From Chara braunii (Eukaryota; Streptophyta; Charophyceae; Charales; Characeae): a DNA stretch of 30,308 nt. Positions 16,401 to 25,667 of the stretch are shown in pieces (position 1 is the first letter of the stretch; every line of letters starts with the position of its first letter). The translations under genes were made by a program, and so were the position numbers. Under the pieces are notes generated by a model. It did no database searches and was not told the DNA's origin. It saw nothing but the letters and a program-made list of their open reading frames with translations. The stretch is from contig BFEA01000055.1 of NCBI GenBank assembly GCA_003427395.1, positions 4,263,551-4,293,858 on the forward strand. Direction: 5' to 3'.

Positions 16401-17608
16401 TGCAAGGAATATGAGTTGGAACGATATACAATAAGCCAAGTTGCGAAATCACACAGATGTCCAGGTAGTCGTGTCCAAGCAGAGAGTACAAATGCACCGA
16501 GATTCCATCCATATAAGGGCAATACAATGGAGTAATGAGCCAATGTCCAAGCCCTCAGGCCACACCAACACAGTATCCAAAGTCGCTCCTCTCTGTCTGG
16601 CGCCCAACGCCCAGCTTACACTACTCAACTATCCTACCTACATCAGCATTCTCGCAACAGGCTCACTTCGACTCTCAAAGACCAGTGTACATGACGCCAA
16701 CACCATAGCCGACCTCTCCGTGCACCAGGTACGTATCTCTTATCCCCTCATCAGACCTTGTCCACCCACACTCGCCTCCTTCCTAAAGACCACCGATTGC
16801 CCTCTCCGCCCCTAGTGTCTTGCAGCCCGGCTATGGCTGCTTGCGCTCCGCTGCCCAGCAGGACCCCTCTTCACCTCACACGCACCCGCACGCGCCCTGG
16901 CCTCAGCGCAGCACGCAGCCTCAAACGCAGCAGCACAGCCGCTTGACCGCATTGCCTGTGTGGGCCAGAATGCCAGACCCTGGCTGCCTTTCTTCCTATA
17001 TGGAAGTGGCAGCCTCTGCTTGGTTGCGTGTGGCCTGGCTGGAAGCTTCCAGTAGNGGCCAGAATGCCAGACCCTGGCTGCCTTTCTTCCTATATGGAAG
17101 TGGCAGCCTCTGCTTGGTTGCGTGTGGCCTGGCTGGAAGCTTCCAGTAGCTTCCGGCTGGGCCCCAGTGCCTGCGCCCAGGCCCAGTGCTACAGTTGAGG
17201 GCCTGGGCCCTTTACAGGCGGGCACGGCCTGAGTCTCCAGACTTGGGATGTTGCCTGAATTTGCACAGGACCCGGGGTATGTACGTCGACAGTGCTGCTT
17301 TTGCGTAGGTCTGTAGCCCCTTCGTGATGTATTGAGTCTATCGACCCTGCATTGTGTGTATGTGCCCAGGTGTAACTGCGAAGGGCTGAGCCTAACTGTA
17401 CGGCGCAGCTTAGGGAGTCTCACACATCCACTCAACCAACTGGCAGCCTGCAACAGCCTGAGTACCCACATATGAAAAATGTCGAATTTTGGCCTTTAGT
17501 GAATATTCAGGCCCGCCTTCACTTAGGGCAGGCACTTGGCTTGCTGGGGGGCTCTGCCCAGAACATGTGCATGATTGACAAGGGCCCCGCGAGGGCTCAT
17601 TCCTCGCA
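16401..17608 (-). repeat. element 1 5' LTR
   Basis: This is the partner of 9205-10290, with TG...CA ends. It is 122 bases longer, because it keeps about 19 bases near 16449-16467, a few more near 17330, and an exact 93-bp duplication (16963-17055 and 17057-17149) joined by one N. It should carry the promoter for the minus-strand transcript; I could not assign a TATA box with confidence. Confidence 0.9.
16963..17149. repeat. exact 93-bp duplication across a single N (assembly join)
   Basis: Bases 16963-17055 and 17057-17149 are identical and separated only by N at 17056. The other LTR has one copy. This is what two overlapping contigs look like when placed end to end without merging. Confidence 0.85.
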
Positions 17609-17612
17609 AATA
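17609..17612. repeat. target site duplication of element 1, right copy (AATA)
   Basis: AATA follows the LTR end CTCGCA and matches 9201-9204. Confidence 0.7.
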
Positions 17613-17732
17613 TGTTTTCATCGAACGATCTGAGTTGCTCCCGAAAACGATGATGAATGCTTCAATAGTTACAATTTAAAATGATGTATTAATGTTGCCG
17701 TCATCCTCTATAACAATAACAAATTTTGCTAC

Positions 17733-17924
17733 CTGACAGGCGTAAGGATGTTGTCCTGTTTCTTGATGCCTACTAATCGCCGAAATTGAGATTTTTATAA
17801 CGGTGATAAATAAGTCGAATGACCTTTCCATGGGTTCCGGAGGCCGTGTCGGCGTGGGGTCGCTGTGAGGGATGAATGCGGTCATGACAGTCTGCACAAC
17901 AATGAAATAACTGTCCAGCACCAT
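17733..17924 (-). CDS. possible host exon, unrecognised
   Basis: A minus-strand frame starting MVLDSYFIVVQTVMTAFIPH and running through PHSDPTPTRPPEPMERSFDLF ends at a donor-like gcctgtcag|gtagca (intron from 17732). An acceptor-like agctcag lies upstream at about 17933-17939. The segment is non-repetitive, unlike its surroundings, and sits in what was probably the unoccupied site before element 1 inserted. The start with a hydrophobic stretch could be a membrane segment. No family is recognised, and the exon call rests on composition and splice-like ends only. Confidence 0.25.
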
Positions 17925-18172
17925 CCCTCTCCTGAGCTCATTTCTTTTCCCTGTCCTAGGTGATTACCCCGGGTGAAAAAAATTTACTGCTCTGTATTTC
18001 TGGAACTCGACAGGCAACTCCTGAGCTTAGATTCCGTTTCCCTGTGCTTGGTAAATTGGTTTCCCAACAGGTCATTGGCCACATGTCACAGGAGCCGATC
18101 ATCCCATTCTGATTGATCCGAGGACTCCATGCCAGCAAGCAACAACCAGTATGTCTAGGTGAGACAAGTGAT

Positions 18173-18320
18173 TCTCTCTCTCTGTCTCTCTCTCCCTCTC
18201 TCCCCCTCTCCATCTTTCTCTCTCTCTCTCTCTCTTTTTCTTTCTTTTTTTTTTTCTTTTTTTTTTTTTTTTTGTGTGTGTGTGTGTGTGCCTGTCTGTC
18301 TGTCTGTCTCTCTCTCTCTC
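18173..18320. repeat. compound microsatellite (TC)n-(T)n-(TG)n-(TGTC)n-(TC)n
   Basis: TC-rich to about 18235, T-rich with interspersed C to 18273, TG to 18290, TGTC units to about 18308, then TC again. Frames through it read LSLSLS or FFFFF and are not genes. Confidence 0.9.
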
Positions 18321-18529
18321 CCATTCTCGCTGTTGGGGAATGGTGTGGTGTAGAGAGGAGGATTAGAGAGAGGGAGGCAGGAGGGAGAAGGCAAGCAGGC
18401 CATTGAGGTTGTACATGCGAAAGAGGCTTGAGGTGGAGCCTCATGTGTGGAGAAGGTAAGTTGAGATGCAGAATGCAATCGTTAAGCATCACATATCTGT
18501 CTGTTTGAATGCGATATTAAAGTGATTTA

Positions 18530-18650
18530 GGGCATACTCGCACTAGGACTTTCCTGGATGTATCTGGCTGCAATCACAGTCACAACTGGATGTATTGGAC
18601 CACAATCATGTCCAGAGCTCATCCCAAAAAGTCCAAGTGTGAGTATTCCC
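18530..18650. mobile_element. MITE-like element with imperfect 27-bp terminal inverted repeats
   Basis: gggcatactcgcactagg (from 18530) pairs with the reverse complement of ccaagtgtgagtattccc (to 18650); about 22 of 27 positions match over the arms. Inside are two direct copies of ctggatgtat...caatca (18554 and 18582). The flanks TTA and TGA could be a decayed 3-bp target duplication. At 121 bp with no coding capacity, it fits a small non-autonomous DNA transposon relic. Confidence 0.45.
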
Positions 18651-18721
18651 TGAGACTGTGACTCTGTGAGGAAATATAGAGGCTGTGTGTGTGTGTTTGT
18701 GGTGGGTGGGGTTGGGGGGGG

Positions 18722-18726
<5 letters not shown>

Positions 18727-18795
<69 letters not shown>
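18727..18795. repeat. (GA)n microsatellite
   Basis: About 34 uninterrupted AG units, preceded by a (GT)n-like and G-rich stretch (18680-18722). Confidence 0.95.
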
Positions 18796-18797
<2 letters not shown>

Positions 18798-18938
18798 AGC
18801 TTTGCCAAACAGTTAAAGGTAGGACGCTTGCTAGAGTGTGTCCGAGTCAGCGTGTAGGTCTAGGTCTACACACTGGTCCAGGTACAGCGGTTAGTCTGTA
18901 ACAGCAGATCTATAAGGCTGAACCAGAAAATCTAGGGT

Positions 18939-19666
18939 NNNNNNNNNNNNNNNNNNNNNNNNNNNNNNNNNNNNNNNNNNNNNNNNNNNNNNNNNNNNNN
19001 NNNNNNNNNNNNNNNNNNNNNNNNNNNNNNNNNNNNNNNNNNNNNNNNNNNNNNNNNNNNNNNNNNNNNNNNNNNNNNNNNNNNNNNNNNNNNNNNNNNN
19101 NNNNNNNNNNNNNNNNNNNNNNNNNNNNNNNNNNNNNNNNNNNNNNNNNNNNNNNNNNNNNNNNNNNNNNNNNNNNNNNNNNNNNNNNNNNNNNNNNNNN
19201 NNNNNNNNNNNNNNNNNNNNNNNNNNNNNNNNNNNNNNNNNNNNNNNNNNNNNNNNNNNNNNNNNNNNNNNNNNNNNNNNNNNNNNNNNNNNNNNNNNNN
19301 NNNNNNNNNNNNNNNNNNNNNNNNNNNNNNNNNNNNNNNNNNNNNNNNNNNNNNNNNNNNNNNNNNNNNNNNNNNNNNNNNNNNNNNNNNNNNNNNNNNN
19401 NNNNNNNNNNNNNNNNNNNNNNNNNNNNNNNNNNNNNNNNNNNNNNNNNNNNNNNNNNNNNNNNNNNNNNNNNNNNNNNNNNNNNNNNNNNNNNNNNNNN
19501 NNNNNNNNNNNNNNNNNNNNNNNNNNNNNNNNNNNNNNNNNNNNNNNNNNNNNNNNNNNNNNNNNNNNNNNNNNNNNNNNNNNNNNNNNNNNNNNNNNNN
19601 NNNNNNNNNNNNNNNNNNNNNNNNNNNNNNNNNNNNNNNNNNNNNNNNNNNNNNNNNNNNNNNNNN
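18939..19666. other. assembly gap, 728 N
   Basis: An unbroken N run. Its non-round size suggests a length estimated from read pairs. Frames running through it are meaningless. Confidence 0.99.
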
Positions 19667-19850
19667 GGGGGTGTTGGCAGGCACTTAGCTGCTTTGCACT
19701 CTGTAGTTCAGGCAGCAGAGCACGTGTCTTGCAGCAAATCAACCAGCACATTTAACTAGCAGACATGCAGAGTTGCAAACAGTGCAAAGCAGGCACAAGA
19801 CTAAAGAAATAGAGAATTTTTTTTTGAAAAACTTCAAAAAAGTATGATTA

Positions 19851-19878
19851 ACTTTGGACTTTGAACTTTGAACTTTGG
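19851..19878. repeat. 7-bp tandem repeat (ACTTTGA/G, four copies)
   Basis: actttgg-actttga-actttga-actttgg within an AT-rich stretch that continues with aagttcata and agtttgaacttt words to 19945. A similar acttcaaagtttgaagttc stretch follows the (GA)n at 6058-6107, near 6250. Confidence 0.8.
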
Positions 19879-19988
19879 ATTTAGTAATTTAAGTTCATAA
19901 CTTCATAATAAAGTTCATATATAACTTAAAAGTTTGAACTTTGCAGTTCAATTCAGAACGTCAGAGTCTTCAGACTGGCAACACTGTC

Positions 19989-19990
<2 letters not shown>

Positions 19991-20057
<67 letters not shown>

Positions 20058-20357
20058 CCCCCCCAACGGGCAGCGGCAGTGGGCACCATGTCGAAACGGC
20101 CACTTTGAAATTGCTCGGGCCTGTGCGAAACCCACCACCTCAAAAACCTGCAGTGTCTTGTGTCTGGACCTCTAGGCCATGTCCGGTGGGGTGAAAGGAC
20201 ACTTAAAAATCACCCCGTTATTTTTCGAGGGGAGGCTAGGACCCGACAAACTTCCTGGGCCGCCCCTTTTTTTTTTTTGATTTTTGCCCCATTCGGACAT
20301 GGGGACCAGACACCGGACTGTCTGGAACCCGGTCCGGACGTCCGGGCGGTTACCATG
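19991..20357 (-). repeat. CT-tailed dispersed repeat, copy B (left inverted arm)
   Basis: A (CT)n run (19991-20052) is followed by about 305 bases that match the reverse complement of 29981-30299 almost throughout. Shared blocks include aacgggcagc, tttgaaattgctcgggcc, cctgcagtgtcttgtgtctg, gtgaaaggacacttaaaaat, taggacccgacaaac, ggggaccagacaccgga and gcggttaccatg. Differences are scattered, plus an expanded tccggtg array in the right copy. No gene is evident inside. A third relative lies at 5840-6107. Confidence 0.85.
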
Positions 20358-20385
20358 TAAATTTCTATTTATTTATTTACTACAT

Positions 20386-20800
20386 TACCAGAGTGGCCCG
20401 GGAGTCGGGACCACCTCCCCGGCCAGCCGGAAAATGAATTAACATTAAAATTAAAAAAGTATATATATTTTATTATTTTTAATTCTTTTTATTTTATATT
20501 TGGGAAAGAAAATTGGTTGTGGCCCTGAGGCAGAAGTTGTTCATTTTATTTCTCTGGCTTCTGCACAACAGAGGTTTTTTTCGGGTTTTTGCTAGGCTAC
20601 CAGAGTGGTCCGGGACCACTTGCTGGGCCGGGTCGAAAAAATATATTAATATTATTTTTATACATATTTTTATATATATTATTTTTTATTTTAAATTTGG
20701 TAAAGAATTTCGATGTGACCCTGAGGCAAAAGTTGTTCAGTAACTTCAGTTTAGTTTTCTGCATAACGTTTCTTTTTCAGAGTTTTTTTTTTTTTTTTTT
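20386..20800. repeat. 212-bp imperfect tandem duplication, AT-rich
   Basis: taccagagtgg at 20386 recurs at 20598. Each copy continues with a CCGGG-rich piece, a long AT-rich run, 'aaagaa.' and '.tg.ccctgaggca.aagttgttca', and ends in 'ttctgca.aac.' plus T-rich DNA. The segment with ccctgaggcaaaagttgtt is the one found inverted near 5.1 kb. Frames here are AT-rich and low complexity. Confidence 0.75.
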
Positions 20801-20809
20801 TTCTCCTTT

Positions 20810-21746
20810 TGCAAGATAAAATGAGCGATAGGGAACATCAGAAATCAAACAGCATCATACACATGAGACCAGATAGTCGTGACGTCGAACCAATAGCAGA
20901 ATTGCATCACGAGTTTCACCAAATAAGAGCACAGCACAAGGTCATAATTGACAATGCTGGAATAGTCTCATCATCATCAACGAAGAACCAATGTCGATAT
21001 CCTATCTGGCGCTCAACGCCCAGACTACAGATGGCAGATCCTATCTAGCCTATCTACAATGCCGCTGATGACGTCAACAGCTCCCCGAAGCACGAACAGA
21101 TCTCGGCCAATGCCGTACGCTTCAAGCACCAGGTGTGTCTCTCGAATCACTCACAACCTCGTTCCCCAACTCACAGATGCCACATGCACCCTAGGGCCAC
21201 CATGCGCCGCATCCAGCATACAGCAGCGCAGCTCGGCTATGGCTGCCTGCTCCGTCCAGCTCGCCCGTGAGCGCGTGAACTCTGGCCAGCTTTAGCTCAG
21301 CAGCGCTTGCGCAGCATGCAGCCAGTGCCTGAATGCCGAATGCGTGGGCAGGCACTTTCCTAGATGGAAGTGGCCTGCCTGCTTGCATGCAGCTTGGCTG
21401 TGCTGGGCCCCTGCCCAGAAGCTTCCGGTAGGCCCCAGAGTGGCTGAGCCCCATTCCAAACAAATCAGGCCCTGGGCCTGTGGTGGTTGCCCGTATCCAA
21501 CTGCCCGCGGCTTGTGTTCGGTCCATGTTGCGAATCTGGCCCGGGGCCTGCCTCAGTTACATTGGAAAGAGGCCGCCTGGGCCTGGGCGCTCTCAACCAA
21601 CTGGCGCTGTGCAACTGCCTGAATTTCCCCAGTTGCGTGGTGACCCCAAAAATGGCCTGTAGGCCTCAGTCGAGCCTGCCTTCACTTAGGGTGGCCGACT
21701 GTGCTGAAAATAGGGCCAGTAGGGCGTATCGAGGCCTTGTGCCTCA
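20810..21746 (-). repeat. element 2 3' LTR
   Basis: Starts TGCAAGATAAAATGA after a poly(T)-CTCCTTTT stretch and ends GTGCCTCA. It is a direct repeat of 28661-29580, with roughly one difference per 20-25 bases by eye. It contains tctggcgctcaacgcccag and gatggaagtggcctgcc blocks also found, diverged, in element 1 LTRs. Confidence 0.88.
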
Positions 21747-21861
21747 CATTTGCTACTCCATACTTCACTAGTCCTCTGAGAAGTTCAATCTTCAATAATC
21801 TGGCGCTTTCCCTTCTGCAGAGACTTTTCATATTGGGCCACAGCCTGAGGAGCGGTCTGCA

Positions 21862-22209
21862 TCAGTTCCTTCCTGGTAAACCATGATCCTCCTTTGGATC
21901 AGTATGATGTCTGAACCGAACCCGGTACTGCAGCTTCGGTTTCGGAGGACGTCCCCTGCGTGTCGGTCTTGGAACTGGCGTTTCCTTGTGGTCCACGATG
22001 TCGTCGATGTCGACCTCTCCATCCATGGTTGGGGGCAGCATTGAGCGACGAGAGGGAAACTGATCTGTTTCCCTGAAAGGTGCGAGTTTGGAAGCGTGAA
22101 ACATAGGGTAAGTACGTAAGTGACCAGGGATGCGAATAACATATGACGGCCCATCCGGTTCATCCCCAACAACATCTAGGACCTCCCATGGTCCAAAGTA
22201 CTGTGGCAT
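21862..22209 (-). CDS. integrase C-terminal GPY/F module and chromodomain-like tail (element 2, fragment)
   Basis: The frame begins MPQYFGPWEVLDVVGDEPDG and continues SYVIRIPGHLRTYPMFHASK, the GPY/F module that follows the integrase core. Then comes a chromodomain-like segment: VDIDDIVDHKETPVP, a basic linker (RRGRPPKPK) and YRVRFRHHTDPKEDHGLP, ending in TAA. Compared with element 1 it lacks four residues (FRETPFAE versus FRE) and extends seven residues further. The linking stretch to the core (22210-22369) is split by at least two indels. The chromodomain assignment rests on layout, as the aromatic cage is not obvious. Confidence 0.75.
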   Translation of the reverse strand: MPQYFGPWEVLDVVGDEPDGPSYVIRIPGHLRTYPMFHASKLAPFRETDQFPSRRSMLPPTMDGEVDIDDIVDHKETPVPRPTRRGRPPKPKLQYRVRFRHHTDPKEDHGLPGRN

Positions 22210-22369
22210 GAGCTTGCGGGAGATCCCGTGCTCCTGTCCCAGTTCTGAGGACTTAACCCAGACTCTCTCCCCTACCTGAAATGTAGATGGGCGGCGGTGC
22301 AGCGGTGCTTGTTCTCAGAGTCTATCATTGCCGCCTGCACCTTGTGCATCTGTTCAAGAACCTGCTGCA

Positions 22370-22651
22370 TCAGATGCTCATATTGATAAGCGAACTTCCT
22401 GGTGCAGCAGAAGGCTGGTTCTCAGGTAGTAGGAAATCCAAGGGCAGTCTGGGCTTAAAGGTCAGTAGCAGACTGTCCGGGCTCACTCCCGTTGCGCTGT
22501 GCACAGCGTTGTTGTACAGGCTGGCGATGAGAGCAAGTTTCTCATCCCAATCTACCTGATTTGGCTTGATGTAGTGCCTCAGCAGGTGTTGTACAGCGCG
22601 GTTCAACTGTTCTGCTTGCCCATTCACCTCGGGATGGTTCCCTGATGTCAT
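22370..22651 (-). CDS. integrase core end (element 2, frameshifted fragment)
   Basis: Carries NHPEVNGQAEQLNRAVQHLL, with the third catalytic acidic residue (E) of the DDE triad, and LIASLYNNAVHSATGVSPDSL. It is separated from the upstream core by a frameshift caused by a 10-bp tandem duplication (agctgcgttc, 22656-22675), and it loses frame again near 22390, where PSAAPGSSLINMS replaces the expected helix. Confidence 0.8.
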   Translation of the reverse strand: MTSGNHPEVNGQAEQLNRAVQHLLRHYIKPNQVDWDEKLALIASLYNNAVHSATGVSPDSLLLTFKPRLPLDFLLPENQPSAAPGSSLINMSI

Positions 22652-23855
22652 CTGCAGCTGCGTTCAGCTGCGTTCCCTGTTCTGCAGCTGCGGCTTTCCA
22701 CAGTTCACTAGTGAATTGCACATCACGGTCACTGATTATAGATTTTGGCAGTCCAAAATCTATGACCGAGTTTTCTTTGAACAGCTTAATTACGTTCTCA
22801 GTTTTAGCTGTTGCAGGCATTGCGGCTAACCTAGCGTACTTACTAAATCTATCCACAACGACGTAGACATAGCGCATTGCACTCTTGCTGGTGACTAGCG
22901 TATCCATGAAGTCCATGGACAGGCTCTCACCAGGCCTTTTCGGAATCGAAAGATGCTTTAGAAGCCCAAGAGGGGCCTGTGTACGTGGCGTGTCCCGCTG
23001 ACAGACCTGACAAATTTCCACGTACAGCTTGGTGTCTCTCATCATTGTGGGCCACCATAGCCGCTGCAGCAGATTGGCTGCTGTCTTTTTGTAGCCAAAA
23101 TGTCCGGTGGCATCATGACACTCGCCTAAAAATAAACTACGCAAAGACTCTCTATTCGGCACACACAGACGTTTATTCCCTTCCTTCTCAAGGAACAGCA
23201 GTCCGTTGACCAACTCAAACTCGACCGAAGTCACCTTGTCTTTCGCCTCGAGTCGGCATATAATCTCAGACATGAACTCGCGATAGGCTTCCACCAGAGA
23301 GCGAGTGACATCGTCTGCGAGTCCGAACTCGGTGATCAGTGCACCAGAGAAATCAGGCCTACGCGATAAGGCATCAGCAACTTTGTTGTACTCCCCTTTC
23401 AGATACTGCGGTTCAAAATCATATTTTTCAATGACTTCAATCCAGCGCTTCAATGCATCGGAGAGCACTGGCTGGGTTCTCATCCACTTCAAGGTCTGAT
23501 GGTCAGTCCTGGCGAAGAAGAACCTCCCAAGGAGGCAATGTCTCCAATGGGTCAGTACCTTGTAAATCTCATAAAGCTCCTTCTCATAGGTGGACTTAGC
23601 CAACTTCCGAGACGGCATCTTTTTGGACATGTACTCGACTGGCCTCAACTTTGGCCCCTTCTGCTGCACGAGCACAGCACCAATGCCATATTGGCTGGCA
23701 TTCGTGGTTACTATGAACGGCTTGTCAGGATCAGGAAGTTTTAAGACCTCATGGTGTGTCAACGCATGCTTCAGATGTTTGAAAGCAGCCTCACACCTGT
23801 CTGTCCACTCCCACGGGGTATCAAGGCGAGTTAGGTCAGTCAAACGGGCAACCAC
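22542..23855 (-). CDS. RNase H and integrase (element 2, partial)
   Basis: This 437-codon frame starts inside the RT-RNase H connection (LTDLTRLDTPWEWTDRCEAA). RNase H follows: PFIVTTNASQYGIGAVLVQQ, in which the first catalytic Asp of the usual TDAS is Asn, then STYEKELYEIYKVLTHWRHC with the Glu, RTDHQTLKWM with the second Asp, and KVADALSRRPDF. The integrase zinc domain is complete (HDATGH ... ICQVCQ, HX4H and CX2C), and the core shows SMDFMDTL and SDRDVQFTSELWK with two of three DDE residues. The last 35 residues are out of frame after the 10-bp duplication at 22656. RNase H is probably inactive. Confidence 0.9.
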   Translation of the reverse strand: MVARLTDLTRLDTPWEWTDRCEAAFKHLKHALTHHEVLKLPDPDKPFIVTTNASQYGIGAVLVQQKGPKLRPVEYMSKKMPSRKLAKSTYEKELYEIYKVLTHWRHCLLGRFFFARTDHQTLKWMRTQPVLSDALKRWIEVIEKYDFEPQYLKGEYNKVADALSRRPDFSGALITEFGLADDVTRSLVEAYREFMSEIICRLEAKDKVTSVEFELVNGLLFLEKEGNKRLCVPNRESLRSLFLGECHDATGHFGYKKTAANLLQRLWWPTMMRDTKLYVEICQVCQRDTPRTQAPLGLLKHLSIPKRPGESLSMDFMDTLVTSKSAMRYVYVVVDRFSKYARLAAMPATAKTENVIKLFKENSVIDFGLPKSIISDRDVQFTSELWKAAAAEQGTQLNAAADDIREPSRGEWASRTVEPRCTTPAEALHQAKSGRLG

Positions 23856-25084
23856 TATACTATACGGTAGTAGCGGTTCATCCCTAAGAAAGAACTCATC
23901 TCAATCACAGACTGAGGACACGGCCAGTCACAAATGCTGGCCACCTTCACGTCATCGGGCTTCAAACCCTCTGCGAAAATCTCATGACCCAAGTACAAGA
24001 TCCGGGTGCAACCAAACTCGCATTTCTCCCCGTTGATCTTGAACTTGTGCTGCCGAAGGTGACTGAGGACTTTGTGTAAGTGCGCAACATGCTCCTCGAA
24101 AGTGCTACTGAAAATAAGTATGTCATCAAGGTACACGATGACAAACTTGTTTAAGTAGTCATGAAAGATCCGATTCATAGCGTGTTGAAAGGTGCCAGGA
24201 GCATTGCAGAGGCCGAAAGGCATCAGCACAAACTCGTACAGACCGTACCTGGTATGAAATGCGGTTTTGTGTTGATCCTCGGGTCGAATTGCAATTTGAT
24301 GGTACCCGGACTTCAAATCTATTTTACTGAAGTACCGGCACCCTTGCACTCTATCTAGCAAGTCATCGATGCGCGGTAGGGGCTCTCGGTTCTTTATAGT
24401 GATGGCATTGAGGCCCCTATAGTCAATGCACATCCTCAGAGTTCCCCCCTTCTTTGGTACGAATAGGACTGGAGATCCATAAGGGGAAACACTCGGCCGA
24501 ATACAACCCTTCTCTACGAGTTTCTTGAGTTGCAGGCGAAGCTCATCAAGTTCGCCTGGAGACATCCGATAGATCCTATCCTTCGAGATGCTAGACCCTG
24601 GGATAATCTCTATTGCGTGGACGACCTCCCTCTCAACAACCCCTTTCGGCTCTTCAAATAGATCAGGGTATTTAGCAACTACTCCCTCTATCTCCGGCGG
24701 CATTTTCACCGGGTTGCCTGCTGCAGAGACATAAACTAGATACATACCCTCCTTCAGATTTTGCTTATAATAATTGTAGAATGCGGCCACACACATGCAT
24801 CCGTAAGACTCAATCAGACTACTAGCCTTAAACTTACGTAATCTGGTTCGTCCCCCCACCTGGCAAAATGTGCTTGACCACTTTTCGGACTGAGCAATGG
24901 AAAGATAGTACATACGCAACAGACTGTCCATTGGGAGATCATCGCCGACTAGGAACGAGACGCGATGCCTCAGTTTCCCTCCCGCATACGGGAAAAGACA
25001 CTCAATGTCCTGAAGGTAGTCGTTGACTACCATGCGTTGTTTGTTGGCACACGTCGACTCCACAGGTCGACTCAGGCGCTGCAC
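23855..25084 (-). CDS. reverse transcriptase with protease C terminus (element 2, partial)
   Basis: The first 60 residues finish the protease (VSFLVGDDLPMDSLLRMYYL). After a linker (KYPDLFEEPKGVVEREVVHA) comes a full RT. Fingers are GCIRPSVSPYGSPVLFVPKK and MCIDYRGLNAITIKN; palm residues are FSKIDLKSGYHQIAI, MPFGLCNAPGTFQ and VIVYLDDILIFS, so all three catalytic Asp residues are present; the thumb is KFKINGEKCEFG...LYLGHEIFAEGL, ending SFLGMNRYYR. RT copies the element RNA into DNA. The frame ends just after NRYYR because a short deletion of about five to six codons with frame change separates it from RNase H. This is the best preserved enzyme in the window. Confidence 0.92.
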   Translation of the reverse strand: MQRLSRPVESTCANKQRMVVNDYLQDIECLFPYAGGKLRHRVSFLVGDDLPMDSLLRMYYLSIAQSEKWSSTFCQVGGRTRLRKFKASSLIESYGCMCVAAFYNYYKQNLKEGMYLVYVSAAGNPVKMPPEIEGVVAKYPDLFEEPKGVVEREVVHAIEIIPGSSISKDRIYRMSPGELDELRLQLKKLVEKGCIRPSVSPYGSPVLFVPKKGGTLRMCIDYRGLNAITIKNREPLPRIDDLLDRVQGCRYFSKIDLKSGYHQIAIRPEDQHKTAFHTRYGLYEFVLMPFGLCNAPGTFQHAMNRIFHDYLNKFVIVYLDDILIFSSTFEEHVAHLHKVLSHLRQHKFKINGEKCEFGCTRILYLGHEIFAEGLKPDDVKVASICDWPCPQSVIEMSSFLGMNRYYRIV

Positions 25085-25090
25085 TTGCCG

Positions 25091-25435
25091 CTATAAGCTC
25101 AGCCTCTCAACGCACGCACGACTGATAAAGTTTCGTGTGGAGCAAGGGTCATAATAGGCCCCGGCCTTGCGGCCGCTGATGACTACCTCATTGGCGAACA
25201 TCTCACCCTTAGAGGTTTTTGCCAATGTCGTCCAAGAAGCTAGCGGGTCTGATTTAGACCACTCCTCCTCCAACTCCTCTAAGGACTGAAACACATTCAT
25301 CGAACAGAGGCTCGATGGGTCTGAATGTGTTTGCGGGACAACGATGGAGTCAGTAGCTTGGGCCATCTCTCGAGATGGTGAGGGTGTGTCCACCACCTCG
25401 ACCCTAGTAGGAACAACTACTATCCCTACTGGCAC
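25091..25435 (-). pseudogene. aspartic protease N-terminal part (element 2)
   Basis: The linker and start of the protease. The active-site position reads YYDPCSTRNFIS, against FVDIGSTRNFIS in element 1 and D-[ST]-G in the family, so the Gly next to the catalytic Asp is lost. It ends at an in-frame TAG (25091-25093) directly after CVERLSL, and the same frame resumes at 25084. The copy is unlikely to make active protease. Confidence 0.75.
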
Positions 25436-25623
25436 GACGTGTTTCCCGAAGCACTGCCAGAACTGCTGGCCACATTGCTACCAACGGGAGCGGAGGATCT
25501 TAGCGCCTGCCCCATCGTAGGCGGGATCTTCTCGGTCACCTTCTTGTTGCGGCACTTGAATTGGTTATGGCCATATTGACCACAACGAATACAGGTCTGC
25601 CCGGTGTACCTGTCTCTCCACAC
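25426..25623 (-). CDS. Gag nucleocapsid zinc knuckle (element 2, fragment)
   Basis: Contains one intact CX2CX4HX4C knuckle (CIRCGQYGHNQFKC, about residues 11-24), which binds the element RNA during packaging, followed by a basic NKKVTEK stretch. It lies in a different frame from the protease that overlaps its 3' end, so an indel separates Gag from Pol near 25430-25470 in this copy, unless the element uses a programmed frameshift, for which I see no slippery motif. Confidence 0.8.
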   Translation of the reverse strand: MWRDRYTGQTCIRCGQYGHNQFKCRNKKVTEKIPPTMGQALRSSAPVGSNVASSSGSASGNTSCQ

Positions 25624-25667
25624 GTCCTTTGTGAGACCCGCTTTCTCCCATGGAGGAGCATTGGGGT

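Larger units (their letters stand above)
9205..17608 (-). mobile_element. Ty3/gypsy LTR retrotransposon 1 (chromovirus-like), broken
   Basis: An 8.4-kb element on the minus strand with two LTRs, an initiator-Met-type primer site (16386-16397), a polypurine tract (10291-10305) and a 4-bp target duplication. In sense order it carries a leader (16385-15101), Gag (15100-13239), protease (13148-12522), RT (12377-11586), a fused IN remnant (11558-10867) and a GPY/F plus chromodomain-like tail (10791-10414). By eye the two LTRs differ at about a dozen of 270 bases, so it is not a recent insertion. Stops, frameshifts, a dead RT site and loss of RNase H make it non-autonomous. Flanking target duplications show it arrived by integration as one unit. 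Confidence 0.9.

Noticed and set aside
18891-19751. Frames of 250-286 codons across 18.9-19.7 kb
   Set aside because: They consist of the assembly gap.
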